Source: Lentisphaerae bacterium ADurb.Bin082
GTDB lineage: Bacteria > Verrucomicrobiota > Lentisphaeria > Oligosphaerales > Oligosphaeraceae
DNA length: 64,000 bases
Assembly: GCA_002070945.1 (NCBI GenBank)
Contig: MWEG01000023.1
Location: 168,141 to 232,140, forward strand
Direction of reading: 5' to 3'
Shown here piece after piece: positions 17,940 through 26,092 of the stretch. The translations under genes were made by a program, and so were the position numbers. The notes under the pieces were generated by a model. It saw only the letters and a program-made list of their open reading frames with translations, was not told where the DNA came from and did not search any database. Numbering within the stretch: the stretch's first letter is position 1; the number at the start of each line of letters is the position of its first letter.

Positions 17940-18466
17940 GCATCATCGGCCAAGCCACCATCACTGCCACAACGGCCAGCGCCCTCCAGAGCGGCCTGGC
18001 CTTCGCTTTCACAGACCTGTCCGATCTGCGCGACCAGATCACCAGCCGGCCAGAATGTCCGTCCTGCGACCTAAGCGACTTCCGGCGAGCTGGCCCCAAC
18101 GTCAAGCGCGCCATCCTCGTCGCTATCCTCGCTGCCATCGACTGCGGCCCCCAGTGGAGGCCAGACGCCACCGCGCTCCTCGGCTGGAACGGCGAAGGCT
18201 GCGCCGCTGAAAACGCCCTTTTCTGGCAGGACTATGTCGCCAACGGCCGCACCCAGGGCCGCGGCGCACTGTTCGTGCCAACGCTCTGCTCCATCCCGCT
18301 ATGCGAAGCGGCCATTACCCTGGGCATTCATGGCCCAGCCGCCTATCTCCACGGCCCCGACCTGGCTGACGCCATCGCCGCCCGCCACGCGCCCTTCATT
18401 ATGACCATCACCATCGCAGACTCGCAGACCACTGCCACGGTTCTGGAAACTTCCCATGAAGCTTAA
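17936..18466 (+). CDS. Small KS-like protein (possible ketosynthase partner)
   Basis: A 176-aa protein resembling the N-terminal half of a beta-ketoacyl synthase (Ketoacyl-synt_2-like): DCGPQWRPDATALLGWNGEG, then PTLCSIPLCEAAITLGIHGPA. No complete Cys-His-His set is visible and the C-terminal KS half is missing. Similar KS-like proteins partner with true ketosynthases in APE clusters and may act like a chain-length factor. The start overlaps the KS 2 stop, which fits complex formation with it. The family call is tentative. Confidence 0.55.
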   Translation: MSIIGQATITATTASALQSGLAFAFTDLSDLRDQITSRPECPSCDLSDFRRAGPNVKRAILVAILAAIDCGPQWRPDATALLGWNGEGCAAENALFWQDYVANGRTQGRGALFVPTLCSIPLCEAAITLGIHGPAAYLHGPDLADAIAARHAPFIMTITIADSQTTATVLETSHEA

Positions 18467-19709
18467 ACTCATCTACCCGCGCTGGCCAAAATTGCCGAAC
18501 CAGCCTGAATTCAATCTCCCGCCCGTAGGCCCGACTGTGTTCGCCGCCGCCTTGCCGCCGGATGTCGACGTCGACTTCTACGACGAAAACGTCGAGGACA
18601 TCGACTTTGACGCCTCCTGCGACCTAGTCGCCATCTCCTGCATGCTGACCTGCCAGGCGCCGCGAGCCTTTGAACTGGCCGACCGCTTCCGCGAAGAAGG
18701 CAAAACCGTGTTCATGGGCGGCATCGCCATCATGCTCCATGCCGAAGAAGCCGCCCGCCATGCGTCATCCATTTTCCTCGGCGAAGTCGAAGGCCGCCTG
18801 CAAGCCGTTTTCCAAGACTTCCAACAAGGCAAACTGCAAAAATGCTATGACTTCCTGCACGACTATCCTGACACCAGCCTGATCGGCCCGGCCCGGCGCG
18901 ACATCCTCAAGCATCACCTCTATAACTACCGCGGCGTGCAGATGGTCGACCTGGTACACGCCTCGCGAGGCTGCCGCTTCAACTGCTTCCCCTGCTGCAC
19001 GCCTTACCTCGGCGGCCGCAAATTCCGCCCCCGCCCCATCGATCAAGTCGTCGAGGAAATCGCAGGCATTGACAACAATCGCCTCTTCATCGTTGACAAC
19101 TCCCTTGCCCAGGATGACGAATGGGAAAAAGACTTGTTCCGCGCCCTGGCTCCGCTCCGGAAAAAGTGGATTTCCCACCCCATCAAGGACACGCCGGAAA
19201 TCCTGCGCCTCGCAGCCGAGGCTGGCGCCTGGTACGTTTACCAAGCTATATTCGACACCTCGGACTACATCCGCGACCGCATCCAACGCTACCGGGACCA
19301 CGGCATTGGCGTCGAAGGAACCATCATCCTCGGCACGGACGACCAGTCCCTTGACGACATCAAGCGTCTCGTCGACTTCCTCCTCGAAATCGACCTTGAC
19401 CTGGCTGAATTCACTGTCCTAACCCCGTTTCCGCATTCGTCCATCGCAGCCAAGCTGGAAGCCGAAGGCCGCGTTCTCCACCACGACTGGATTCGCTACA
19501 CAGCCGGCGAAGTGGTCTTCAAGCCAGCCAAAATGACGGTTGACGAACTGCAATGGGCCTACCAATACGCCTGGGATACCTTCTATCACGACGCCAGCAA
19601 GGAATTCAAAATGGCTAAACTCTACCTGGATGTGATGAAAAAAGAACGCGCCGACGGCCAAAACCCAGATATCCGGCTGACCAGAAGCAAATGGGGACGC
19701 AACGAGTGA
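18456..19709 (+). CDS. B12-binding-domain-type radical SAM protein A
   Basis: A 417-aa protein with an N-terminal Rossmann-like region (residues 1-130: LPPVGPTVFAAAL, DLVAISCMLTCQAPRAFELA, VFMGGI) as in cobalamin-binding radical SAM enzymes, then the cluster loop C173RFNC177FPC180 followed directly by a fourth Cys. The canonical DxHxxG cobalamin ligand motif is not seen, so B12 may bind base-off without it or not at all. C-terminal text (EGTIILGTDDQS, TPFPHS) matches the HpnJ/BchE-like class. Relatives methylate or rearrange unreactive carbons. It overlaps the upstream gene and precedes a second enzyme of the same class. Confidence 0.83.
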   Translation: MKLKLIYPRWPKLPNQPEFNLPPVGPTVFAAALPPDVDVDFYDENVEDIDFDASCDLVAISCMLTCQAPRAFELADRFREEGKTVFMGGIAIMLHAEEAARHASSIFLGEVEGRLQAVFQDFQQGKLQKCYDFLHDYPDTSLIGPARRDILKHHLYNYRGVQMVDLVHASRGCRFNCFPCCTPYLGGRKFRPRPIDQVVEEIAGIDNNRLFIVDNSLAQDDEWEKDLFRALAPLRKKWISHPIKDTPEILRLAAEAGAWYVYQAIFDTSDYIRDRIQRYRDHGIGVEGTIILGTDDQSLDDIKRLVDFLLEIDLDLAEFTVLTPFPHSSIAAKLEAEGRVLHHDWIRYTAGEVVFKPAKMTVDELQWAYQYAWDTFYHDASKEFKMAKLYLDVMKKERADGQNPDIRLTRSKWGRNE

Positions 19710-19742
19710 GCAATCCTTGACTTCCAACCACAAAAAGCCAGC

Positions 19743-21071
19743 ATGCGCATTCTCCTTTCCTCCGCCAATTTCTGCAATTCGCCCTACGTCGTCTATCCTC
19801 TCGGCATCGGCGTACTCGCCTCAGCCTTGAGCCAGGCCGGCCATGAGGTCTGCCAGTTCGACCCGCTCTCGCTCGGCGACTATCAAGCCCAAGCCCGCGC
19901 CCTGCTCCAGGACTTCCGCCCGGAGCTGATTGGCGTCAGCATCCGCAATTTAGACGACATCGACAGCCGCCAAATCACCGACCGGCTGCTCGGCGAATCG
20001 CTTGACGTGATCCGCTTCTTCCGCGCCGAGGCACCCGGCGTGCCCATGGTCTTAGGCGGCCCCGGCTTCTCCCTGTACGCCGAAGACATCCTCCGCCTGA
20101 CCGGCGTCGAATACGGCATCTGCGGCGAAGGCGAAGACGCTATGGTTCAACTCGCTGACAGCCTGGCCGCTGGCAAGCCCCTTCGCCCCGGCGTACTCCG
20201 TCTTCCCAACACCACCCTGGCCGGCGCAATCTATGACGGCGCTATCGCCGATTTCTACAATGCGGAAACGCACCTGATTCCAGTCCAAACGAAGCGCGGC
20301 TGCCCCTTCCGCTGCGTCTATTGCACCTACCCAGTCCTAGAAGGACGCAAAATCAGAACCCGCGACCCTGACAACGTCCTCGCTGATTTGGCTGACATCC
20401 ATGCCCGCTGGCCAGACGCCATGGTCTATTTCGTCGATTCCGTCTTCAATGACCCGTCCGGGCACTATAAAAAACTCTTGGAAGCCATGCTGAGCAACGG
20501 CTTGAACCTGCCTTGGACTGGCTTCATCACGCCTGCCAGCCTGACTGAAAGCGACATCCGCCTCATGGTCGACGCTGGCCTGGTCGCTGCTGACCTCGGC
20601 GTTGACGCCGCCACGGACCAGACCCTGGCTGGCATCGGCAAAAATTTCTCCTTTGCAGACGTCCAGCGCTGCTGCCGCCAGCTGCTTGAGCAGGGCGTTT
20701 TCGTCACCACCAATGTGATGTTCGGCGGTCCAGGCGAAACCGATGCGACCGTCCAACAGGGCATCGCCAACCTGCTTTCCCTCGAACCAGCCTATTCTGT
20801 CATCTTCGCCGGCATCCGCCTGTTCCATGGCGCACCGCTCATCGAAACCGCCCGCCAGCAGGGCAAAATCCCGGCTGACTGGAACGGCATCGGCGCTCTC
20901 TACTACTTTGCACCAGGCATCGACCCCGAACGCCTCCACGAAATGCTCCTGGAGGGCTTCCAGAACAGCCGCTACTGCATCTACCCGCCTGCCAGCCGCA
21001 ACCACGACATCCAGATGATTCACAAGTTCGGCTTCCTGAAATTACGCAACTTGCGCCTTGGAAAGAAATGA
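19743..21071 (+). CDS. B12-binding-domain-type radical SAM protein B
   Basis: A 442-aa enzyme of the same two-domain type. The N-terminal domain shows PLGIGVLASALSQAGHEV, ELIGVSIRNLDD and PMVLGGPGFS; the cluster loop is C187PFRC191VYC194TYP. The end carries FGGPGETDATVQQGI and a C-terminal helical region. It is not a close copy of protein A, so the two probably catalyse different steps. Its stop overlaps the next start in ATGA. Such tandem radical SAM enzymes in a fatty-acyl operon are a hallmark of ladderane-like loci; the actual reaction here is unknown. Confidence 0.83.
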   Translation: MRILLSSANFCNSPYVVYPLGIGVLASALSQAGHEVCQFDPLSLGDYQAQARALLQDFRPELIGVSIRNLDDIDSRQITDRLLGESLDVIRFFRAEAPGVPMVLGGPGFSLYAEDILRLTGVEYGICGEGEDAMVQLADSLAAGKPLRPGVLRLPNTTLAGAIYDGAIADFYNAETHLIPVQTKRGCPFRCVYCTYPVLEGRKIRTRDPDNVLADLADIHARWPDAMVYFVDSVFNDPSGHYKKLLEAMLSNGLNLPWTGFITPASLTESDIRLMVDAGLVAADLGVDAATDQTLAGIGKNFSFADVQRCCRQLLEQGVFVTTNVMFGGPGETDATVQQGIANLLSLEPAYSVIFAGIRLFHGAPLIETARQQGKIPADWNGIGALYYFAPGIDPERLHEMLLEGFQNSRYCIYPPASRNHDIQMIHKFGFLKLRNLRLGKK

Positions 21072-22240
21072 CCCGCTGCCTCTGCGCCATCCCTGTCTAC
21101 AACAACGCCGCGACGCTCGTCGACGTCGCCCAGCGCTGTCGGCGCTATCTGCCGGATGTACTGGTCGTTGACGACGGCAGCACTGACTTGACCCCCAGCC
21201 ACCTGGACGCCCTGCACGACGCTGGCGTCGACCTGCGGCGCCACGAGCTCAACCAGGGCAAAGGCGCCGCCATCCTGACTGCCCTAGCCGTCGCCGTCGA
21301 ACGCCAGGATGACTACCTGATCACCATCGACGCCGATGGCCAGCACTTCCCCGAAGACCTGCCTGCCTTCCTCGCCATCTTAGAGCAAGAGCCGGAAGTG
21401 CTGTTAGTCGGCTGCCGGAACTTCGGAGAAAACGTGCCTGAAAAAAGCAAGTTCGGCCGCGCCTTCGCCAATTTCTGGCTAAAGCTGGAAACCGGCGTTG
21501 ACTGCGACGACTGCCAGAGCGGCTTCCGCGCCTATCCGGTCAAGGCCATCAGCCAACTGCGCTTCCTCAGCCGCCGCTACAACTTCGAATCAGAAGTGAT
21601 CGCCCGCGCGGCCTGGGGCGGCGTCAAAATCATGGACACGCCGATAAAGGTGTCTTATCCCAAAGACCGCGTCAGCCATTTTGACCCTTGGCGCGACAAT
21701 CTGCGCATCTCGCTCATTCACGCCTGGCTGGTGACGCTCCGCCTGCTGCCCTGGCGGCCGCGCCGGGTGTCCAGCCTGCCGCCGCCGCCCCCGCCGGTCA
21801 TCCAGCTGTTCCGGCATCCGCTCCGCAGCCTGCGCCGTCTCCTCAAAGAGAACCTCACCCCTGGCGGCCTGGCTGTCTCCGCCATGCTCGGCACCTTCCT
21901 GGCCGTTCTGCCTATTCCCGGCTTCCACACGCTGGCCATCGCCTACTTCGCCACCCGCCTGCACGTCAACGCCGTCCTCGCCCTCGCCATCCAAAACCTG
22001 TTTATGCCCCCCCTCACGCCTTTCCTCTGCATCCAACTCGGTTTTTTCCTCCGGCACGGCCATTTCTGGACTGAGCTGACCACTAAGAACGTCATTCACG
22101 AGCTTCACCAGCGCCTGTTTGAATGGCTCCTTGGCAGCCTGATTCTCGCGCCCCTGTTCGCCGTCCTCGCCGGAATCATCGTCTTCCTGGTCGCTTCCCG
22201 ACTCCAAGCCCGACCAGACCCTTCCCCGAAAGCCTCCTAA
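21068..22240 (+). CDS. GT2 glycosyltransferase fused to DUF2062 membrane domain
   Basis: A 390-aa protein. Residues 1-230 form a family-2 glycosyltransferase with AIPVYNNAATL, VVDDGSTD (34-41), NQGKGAAILTAL and DADGQH, close to dolichol-phosphate-mannose-synthase-like enzymes. After a Pro-rich linker (eight Pro around 239-247) the C-terminal part (LKENLTPGGLAVSAMLGTFLAVLPIPG and two more hydrophobic helices) matches DUF2062. Similar GT2 proteins occur in APE clusters and presumably glycosylate the lipid head group at the inner membrane. ATGA coupling at the start ties it to the second B12-type radical SAM gene. Confidence 0.83.
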   Translation: MTRCLCAIPVYNNAATLVDVAQRCRRYLPDVLVVDDGSTDLTPSHLDALHDAGVDLRRHELNQGKGAAILTALAVAVERQDDYLITIDADGQHFPEDLPAFLAILEQEPEVLLVGCRNFGENVPEKSKFGRAFANFWLKLETGVDCDDCQSGFRAYPVKAISQLRFLSRRYNFESEVIARAAWGGVKIMDTPIKVSYPKDRVSHFDPWRDNLRISLIHAWLVTLRLLPWRPRRVSSLPPPPPPVIQLFRHPLRSLRRLLKENLTPGGLAVSAMLGTFLAVLPIPGFHTLAIAYFATRLHVNAVLALAIQNLFMPPLTPFLCIQLGFFLRHGHFWTELTTKNVIHELHQRLFEWLLGSLILAPLFAVLAGIIVFLVASRLQARPDPSPKAS

Positions 22241-22251
22241 AGCACCTCGCC

Positions 22252-23157
22252 ATGTCCACTGACCGCCAGGACAATCTCAGCGCCAGCCGCGGCAACGCCT
22301 TCGGATTCTGGTTCTTCCGGACCCTGCTCCGCTGGGCCGGACTGAAGCCGACTTGCGCTATAGTCTGGGTCATCACCTTTTTTTATGCCCTCGCTGATCG
22401 CCAGGCCCGGAAAAGGACGCTATCTTATCTGAACCGGCGCTTTCCCGGTGCCGGCCCTGTCAGCCGCTTTCTCCATACCTGGCGGCTGTTCACCGCCCAA
22501 GGCCAGGCCCTGGTTCTCGCTCGCCACCTGGCCAGCCCAAATCCAAACATCGCCTTCATAGAGGAAAACCGCCAGGCCATGGCCGAACTCATCGGCTGCC
22601 AAGACAAGGGCGTCATCATCGTCACCAGTCACTTTGGCTGCTGGCAGGCAGCCATGGCCGCCCTCGCCGGGTTCAACCGCAAAATCAACCTGCTCGTCCA
22701 AGCTGACAACCGCATTGACGTCGAAAAACTCATGGCCGTCCCCCATCATCGCTCTTTGTTCCATCAAATCATCGCCAGCGACGGCCCGGGGGGCGGACTC
22801 CTGGAGTGCCTGCAAGCGCTCCAAAACCGCGAAATCGTCTGCATCATGGGCGACCGGACTGCTGGTGCCAAGACTGTCAGCGCCGATTTTCTTGGCGCAC
22901 CTGCGAGCTTTCCGATTTCGCCGTGGAATCTCGCCGCCCGCAGCGGCTGTCCTGCCATCGTATTCCTCATCGCCTTCCGAATCGCCAAGCGCCAACTGAT
23001 TTTCCATTTCAGCGACCCAATCCTGCCTGCCGCCAACCCCAACCGCAAGCTCACCCCGGAAGACGTTAAACCTGAAGTCGAAAAATACGCTGCTGAACTT
23101 GAACATATAGCACAACGCTTCCCGTACCAGGTGTTCCGCTTCGAAGACTGGGACTGA
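22252..23157 (+). CDS. LpxL/HtrB-like lysophospholipid acyltransferase
   Basis: A 301-aa membrane-associated acyltransferase of the lipid A lauroyl/myristoyl type, with a hydrophobic N-terminus (residues 30-48), the catalytic-motif region VTSHFGCWQAA, MGDRTAG and a late FxxPI segment. The usual H-x4-E/D reads His127-FGCW-Gln132, so the acidic partner is Gln. This variant may be family-specific rather than inactivating. In APE systems such an enzyme probably acylates the carrier lipid. The ATG at 22252 was chosen because upstream codons lie inside the preceding gene. Confidence 0.78.
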   Translation: MSTDRQDNLSASRGNAFGFWFFRTLLRWAGLKPTCAIVWVITFFYALADRQARKRTLSYLNRRFPGAGPVSRFLHTWRLFTAQGQALVLARHLASPNPNIAFIEENRQAMAELIGCQDKGVIIVTSHFGCWQAAMAALAGFNRKINLLVQADNRIDVEKLMAVPHHRSLFHQIIASDGPGGGLLECLQALQNREIVCIMGDRTAGAKTVSADFLGAPASFPISPWNLAARSGCPAIVFLIAFRIAKRQLIFHFSDPILPAANPNRKLTPEDVKPEVEKYAAELEHIAQRFPYQVFRFEDWD

Positions 23158-23193
23158 AGCCGAAACTAACTCCTTGGATAAGGACAACACACC

Positions 23194-23466
23194 GTGGATG
23201 AACAAACCGCTGATTTCCGCCGAGAATTCAAAGCTAATCTGATCGACTGGCTGCAAATCGAAGACAAGACGCCGGATGACATCATCGACGACGAGCCGCT
23301 GTTCGGCGAGGGCCTCGGCCTTGACTCGCTTGACGCCGTCGAAATCGTCATCATGCTCCAACGCAAGTACAACATCAACCAGCGCGAAGTTGACCAGAAG
23401 CGGGAAGTCTTCGCCACCTTCGCCACCTTGAGCGATTTTGTCCAGGAACGGAGCAGTCGGCAATGA
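23194..23466 (+). CDS. Acyl carrier protein 2
   Basis: A 90-aa acidic carrier protein with the site GLDSLD (Ser45) inside GEGLGLDSLDAVEI. The start is GTG with AAGGA about ten bases upstream; no ATG is in frame nearby. It is unlike ACP 1 outside the core, which suggests that each ACP serves a separate step, such as starter against extender chain. The stop overlaps the KS 3 start (ATGA). Confidence 0.9.
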   Translation: MDEQTADFRREFKANLIDWLQIEDKTPDDIIDDEPLFGEGLGLDSLDAVEIVIMLQRKYNINQREVDQKREVFATFATLSDFVQERSSRQ

Positions 23467-24629
23467 ACGTTTGCATCTCGGGCTTCGGCGCCGTCTCCAG
23501 CCTCGGAGTCGGCCTGGAAGCCACCCGCCAAGGCCTTTACGCGCCCCCTAAGCTGCCGACTCTGCCAACCAGGGTTGACACGTCTCTGCGCCTGCCTGTC
23601 TTTGAAGTGCCCTTAGCCGGCGAATCCGGCCAGCCCGGCGGTTTCACCAACACCATGCTTGAACTGGCCCTGACGGAAGCGCTTGACCAGGCTGGCCTGA
23701 CCCGTTCCAGCCTGGCCGGCCGGAAAGTCGGCGTCTGCATCGGCACGACCGTCGCCTGCCAGCTCAACAACATCCCGTTCTACGACGACCTGCGCTCTGG
23801 CCGAGCAGCTAGCGCCGACCTCTTCCGCCGCTACGTGGTCTCCGCCCCAGCTGAATGGCTGCGCCGGGAATTGAAGCTGGATGGGCCGGCTATCAACGTC
23901 TCCAACGCCTGCGCCTCTGGCGCTGACGCCATCGGCATTGGCGCACTCTGGCTGGAACAAGGCGCCTGCGACCTGGTCATCGCCGGCGGCGCCGATGAAT
24001 TGAACAAAGTCCCGCTGGACGGCTTTCACGCCCTGGGCATCTGCTCCAAACAGCCCTGCCGACCCTTTGCCGCTGACCGCGATGGACTCAACTTAGGCGA
24101 AGGCGCTGGCGTCATGGTCTTAGAGCGTCCAGACGACGCGAAACGACGCGGCCATTGCCCACGGCACACCCTGGCCGGATTCGGCAAGGCCGCTGACGCC
24201 TACCATATCACGCAACCGCACCCAGACGGCGTCGGCCTGGAAATCGCCATCACCAACGCCTTTCGCCAAGCCAAAGCCAAGCCGGCTGACGTCGCCTTCA
24301 TCAACGCCCACGGCACTGGCACCGACGTCAACGACCGGGTCGAAGGCCAAACCCTGGCCCGCCTTTTTCCGCCAAACTTCGCCTACATGTCAACCAAATC
24401 CTTAGTCGGACACACCCTGGGCGCGGCCGGCGCACTGGAAGCCATCTTCACCTGCATCATGCTGGAACAAGGCGTTGTCGCGCGCAATCACCGCTGCCCC
24501 GCCTGTCCGCCTGACATTCCCGTTGCTCCGTTGAGCGCCGACCTGGCCTTTGACGGCGACCTTGCGCTGTCCACCTCGCTGGCTTTTGGCGGCTCCAACA
24601 CCGCCCTCGTTATCAAGAGGATGTCCTGA
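23463..24629 (+). CDS. Beta-ketoacyl-ACP synthase, KS 3
   Basis: A 388-aa FabF-type enzyme with an intact triad: Cys150 in NACASG, His283 in NAHGTGTD and His317 in VGHTLGAAG. It is probably the main elongation KS paired with the KS-like protein encoded next, whose ATG overlaps its stop codon. Together with ACP 2 upstream these form a compact ACP-KS-KS partner block. Confidence 0.9.
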   Translation: MNVCISGFGAVSSLGVGLEATRQGLYAPPKLPTLPTRVDTSLRLPVFEVPLAGESGQPGGFTNTMLELALTEALDQAGLTRSSLAGRKVGVCIGTTVACQLNNIPFYDDLRSGRAASADLFRRYVVSAPAEWLRRELKLDGPAINVSNACASGADAIGIGALWLEQGACDLVIAGGADELNKVPLDGFHALGICSKQPCRPFAADRDGLNLGEGAGVMVLERPDDAKRRGHCPRHTLAGFGKAADAYHITQPHPDGVGLEIAITNAFRQAKAKPADVAFINAHGTGTDVNDRVEGQTLARLFPPNFAYMSTKSLVGHTLGAAGALEAIFTCIMLEQGVVARNHRCPACPPDIPVAPLSADLAFDGDLALSTSLAFGGSNTALVIKRMS

Positions 24630-25324
24630 TGTTCATCGGCAATTTCGTCGCCTATTCCGACCAGGCATTGCCTGGATTTGAACTCCTCACCCCGGAGCTT
24701 TTGAAGCGCACCCGTGAACGCGCCACGCTCCGCCGGGCTGACCGCTACACCACCCTGATCGTGTCCGCCGCTCTTGCTCTCTTAGGTGACGACGCGGCTG
24801 ACGACGGCCTGGCCCTGATCACAGCCACGGCCTTTGGAACCCACCGCACGACTTTCTCCACCCTGGATGACATCCTCGACTTCCCGGAAGCGCAAATCCT
24901 GCCGACCAGGTTTTCCCACTCCGTCCACAACGCTGCTGCGGCCTACGTCGGCGCCGCCCTCAAAATGCGCGGCCCGGCCATCGCCCTAGCCGGCTTCGAG
25001 CAGGTACTCTGCGAAGCCCTCGAACTGGCCAAGACCTTCCTGCACGGCGGCCTCTGCACCCGAGCTATGGTGATCGCCGCCGAAGAAAAGGCCCTGTTGA
25101 CGGAAAAAGCGCACGAACTGTGGCCGGAACGCTTTGCCGCTGACATGCCCGAAGGCGTCGTCGGCTTCCTGCTGTCCTTGTCACCCCAAGACAACCGACG
25201 CGGCCGCCTGCTTTTGGACCGATCAGCACGTGTCTCCTTATCTTCGCCCTTCACCTTTGGCGGCGACGCCAAGCTTTTCCAGGCGCTCGCACACGCCGAC
25301 GCGACCAGCGAACACCACCTATAA
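24629..25324 (+). CDS. KS-like protein of the Ketoacyl-synt_2 type (chain-length-factor-like)
   Basis: A 231-aa protein that looks like a truncated KS: RADRYTTLIVSAALALLG, ALITATAFGTHRTTFSTLDDIL, SHSVHNAAAAYVGAALKMRGPA and LCTRAMVIAAEE. The nucleophile Cys region is replaced by SVHNAA and no His pair follows, so it should not condense by itself. Related proteins form heterodimers with an active KS in aryl-polyene synthesis. It starts on the last base of the KS 3 stop, strongly implying the pair works together. Confidence 0.72.
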   Translation: MFIGNFVAYSDQALPGFELLTPELLKRTRERATLRRADRYTTLIVSAALALLGDDAADDGLALITATAFGTHRTTFSTLDDILDFPEAQILPTRFSHSVHNAAAAYVGAALKMRGPAIALAGFEQVLCEALELAKTFLHGGLCTRAMVIAAEEKALLTEKAHELWPERFAADMPEGVVGFLLSLSPQDNRRGRLLLDRSARVSLSSPFTFGGDAKLFQALAHADATSEHHL

Positions 25325-25372
25325 AACGCCGTTTCCCGGCCAAATCGGAAGCCCCTCTCCGCATCTGTCGCC

Positions 25373-26047
25373 ATGACTAATACTCATCTTCTTCGCCAAA
25401 CTGCCGCCACGCTCATGGCCGCCGTCAGCCTCTGCCTGCTCAACGGCTGCCTGCACCTGGAGCAGAAACTCCAGTTCCTGCGCGACGGCAGCGTCATCGC
25501 CACCTACCACTACGCTGTCCCGGTGGCCATGCTCCCTGCTCTGACCGCCGCTCAGAACGCCTTGGAACAACAGCTGCCAACCCCTGCCCAGGGCAACGCT
25601 GCCAGCGCCCAGCCAATGAACTGGTTCCTGAATGAAACCGCCGTCAGAAATTTCTTCCAACGCCCGGGAATCGAACTGCGGCAATACCGCCAAACCGAAA
25701 GCGACGGCCAGCATCATGTCCATATCATCATCCTCGCCCGAGACGGCGTCCGCGCCGTCAACACCGGATTGTTCGGAACCATGACCGTGAAAAAACAGGA
25801 GGACGGCCGCACCGCCTTCACCGTCGAACCCCCCGGCCACAACCAAGCCTGGACCAAGGAGCAGGTCGAACGCCTGCGTCGACTCTGCCCTGACTTGAAA
25901 TTGACCCTGACCGTCGTCGCGCCAACTGACATCGTCACCAGCAATGGCGACCAAACCGGCGCACACACAGTGACCTGGACATTTGCCGACGACGGCGTCG
26001 CCCACAATCCCTTTGCCATCATCCCAACCCTCAAGGCGACCTGGTAA
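25373..26047 (+). CDS. Polyene-operon lipoprotein, unknown function
   Basis: A 224-aa protein with a lipoprotein signal ending LLNGC (Cys26). The mature part starts with LEQKLQFLRDGSVIATYHYAV and contains NWFLNETAVRNFF and EQVERLRRLCPDLKLTLTVVAP. The pattern is like bacterial lipoproteins that resemble LolB- or DUF-type beta proteins, but I do not recognise a named family. Its place near the end of an operon encoding a pump and a LolA-like carrier suggests an outer-membrane acceptor or assembly role. Confidence 0.55.
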   Translation: MTNTHLLRQTAATLMAAVSLCLLNGCLHLEQKLQFLRDGSVIATYHYAVPVAMLPALTAAQNALEQQLPTPAQGNAASAQPMNWFLNETAVRNFFQRPGIELRQYRQTESDGQHHVHIIILARDGVRAVNTGLFGTMTVKKQEDGRTAFTVEPPGHNQAWTKEQVERLRRLCPDLKLTLTVVAPTDIVTSNGDQTGAHTVTWTFADDGVAHNPFAIIPTLKATW

Positions 26048-26092
26048 CCACGCACGAAAGCAAACCGTCCGGGCCTGTCGCCCGCTGCGAAG

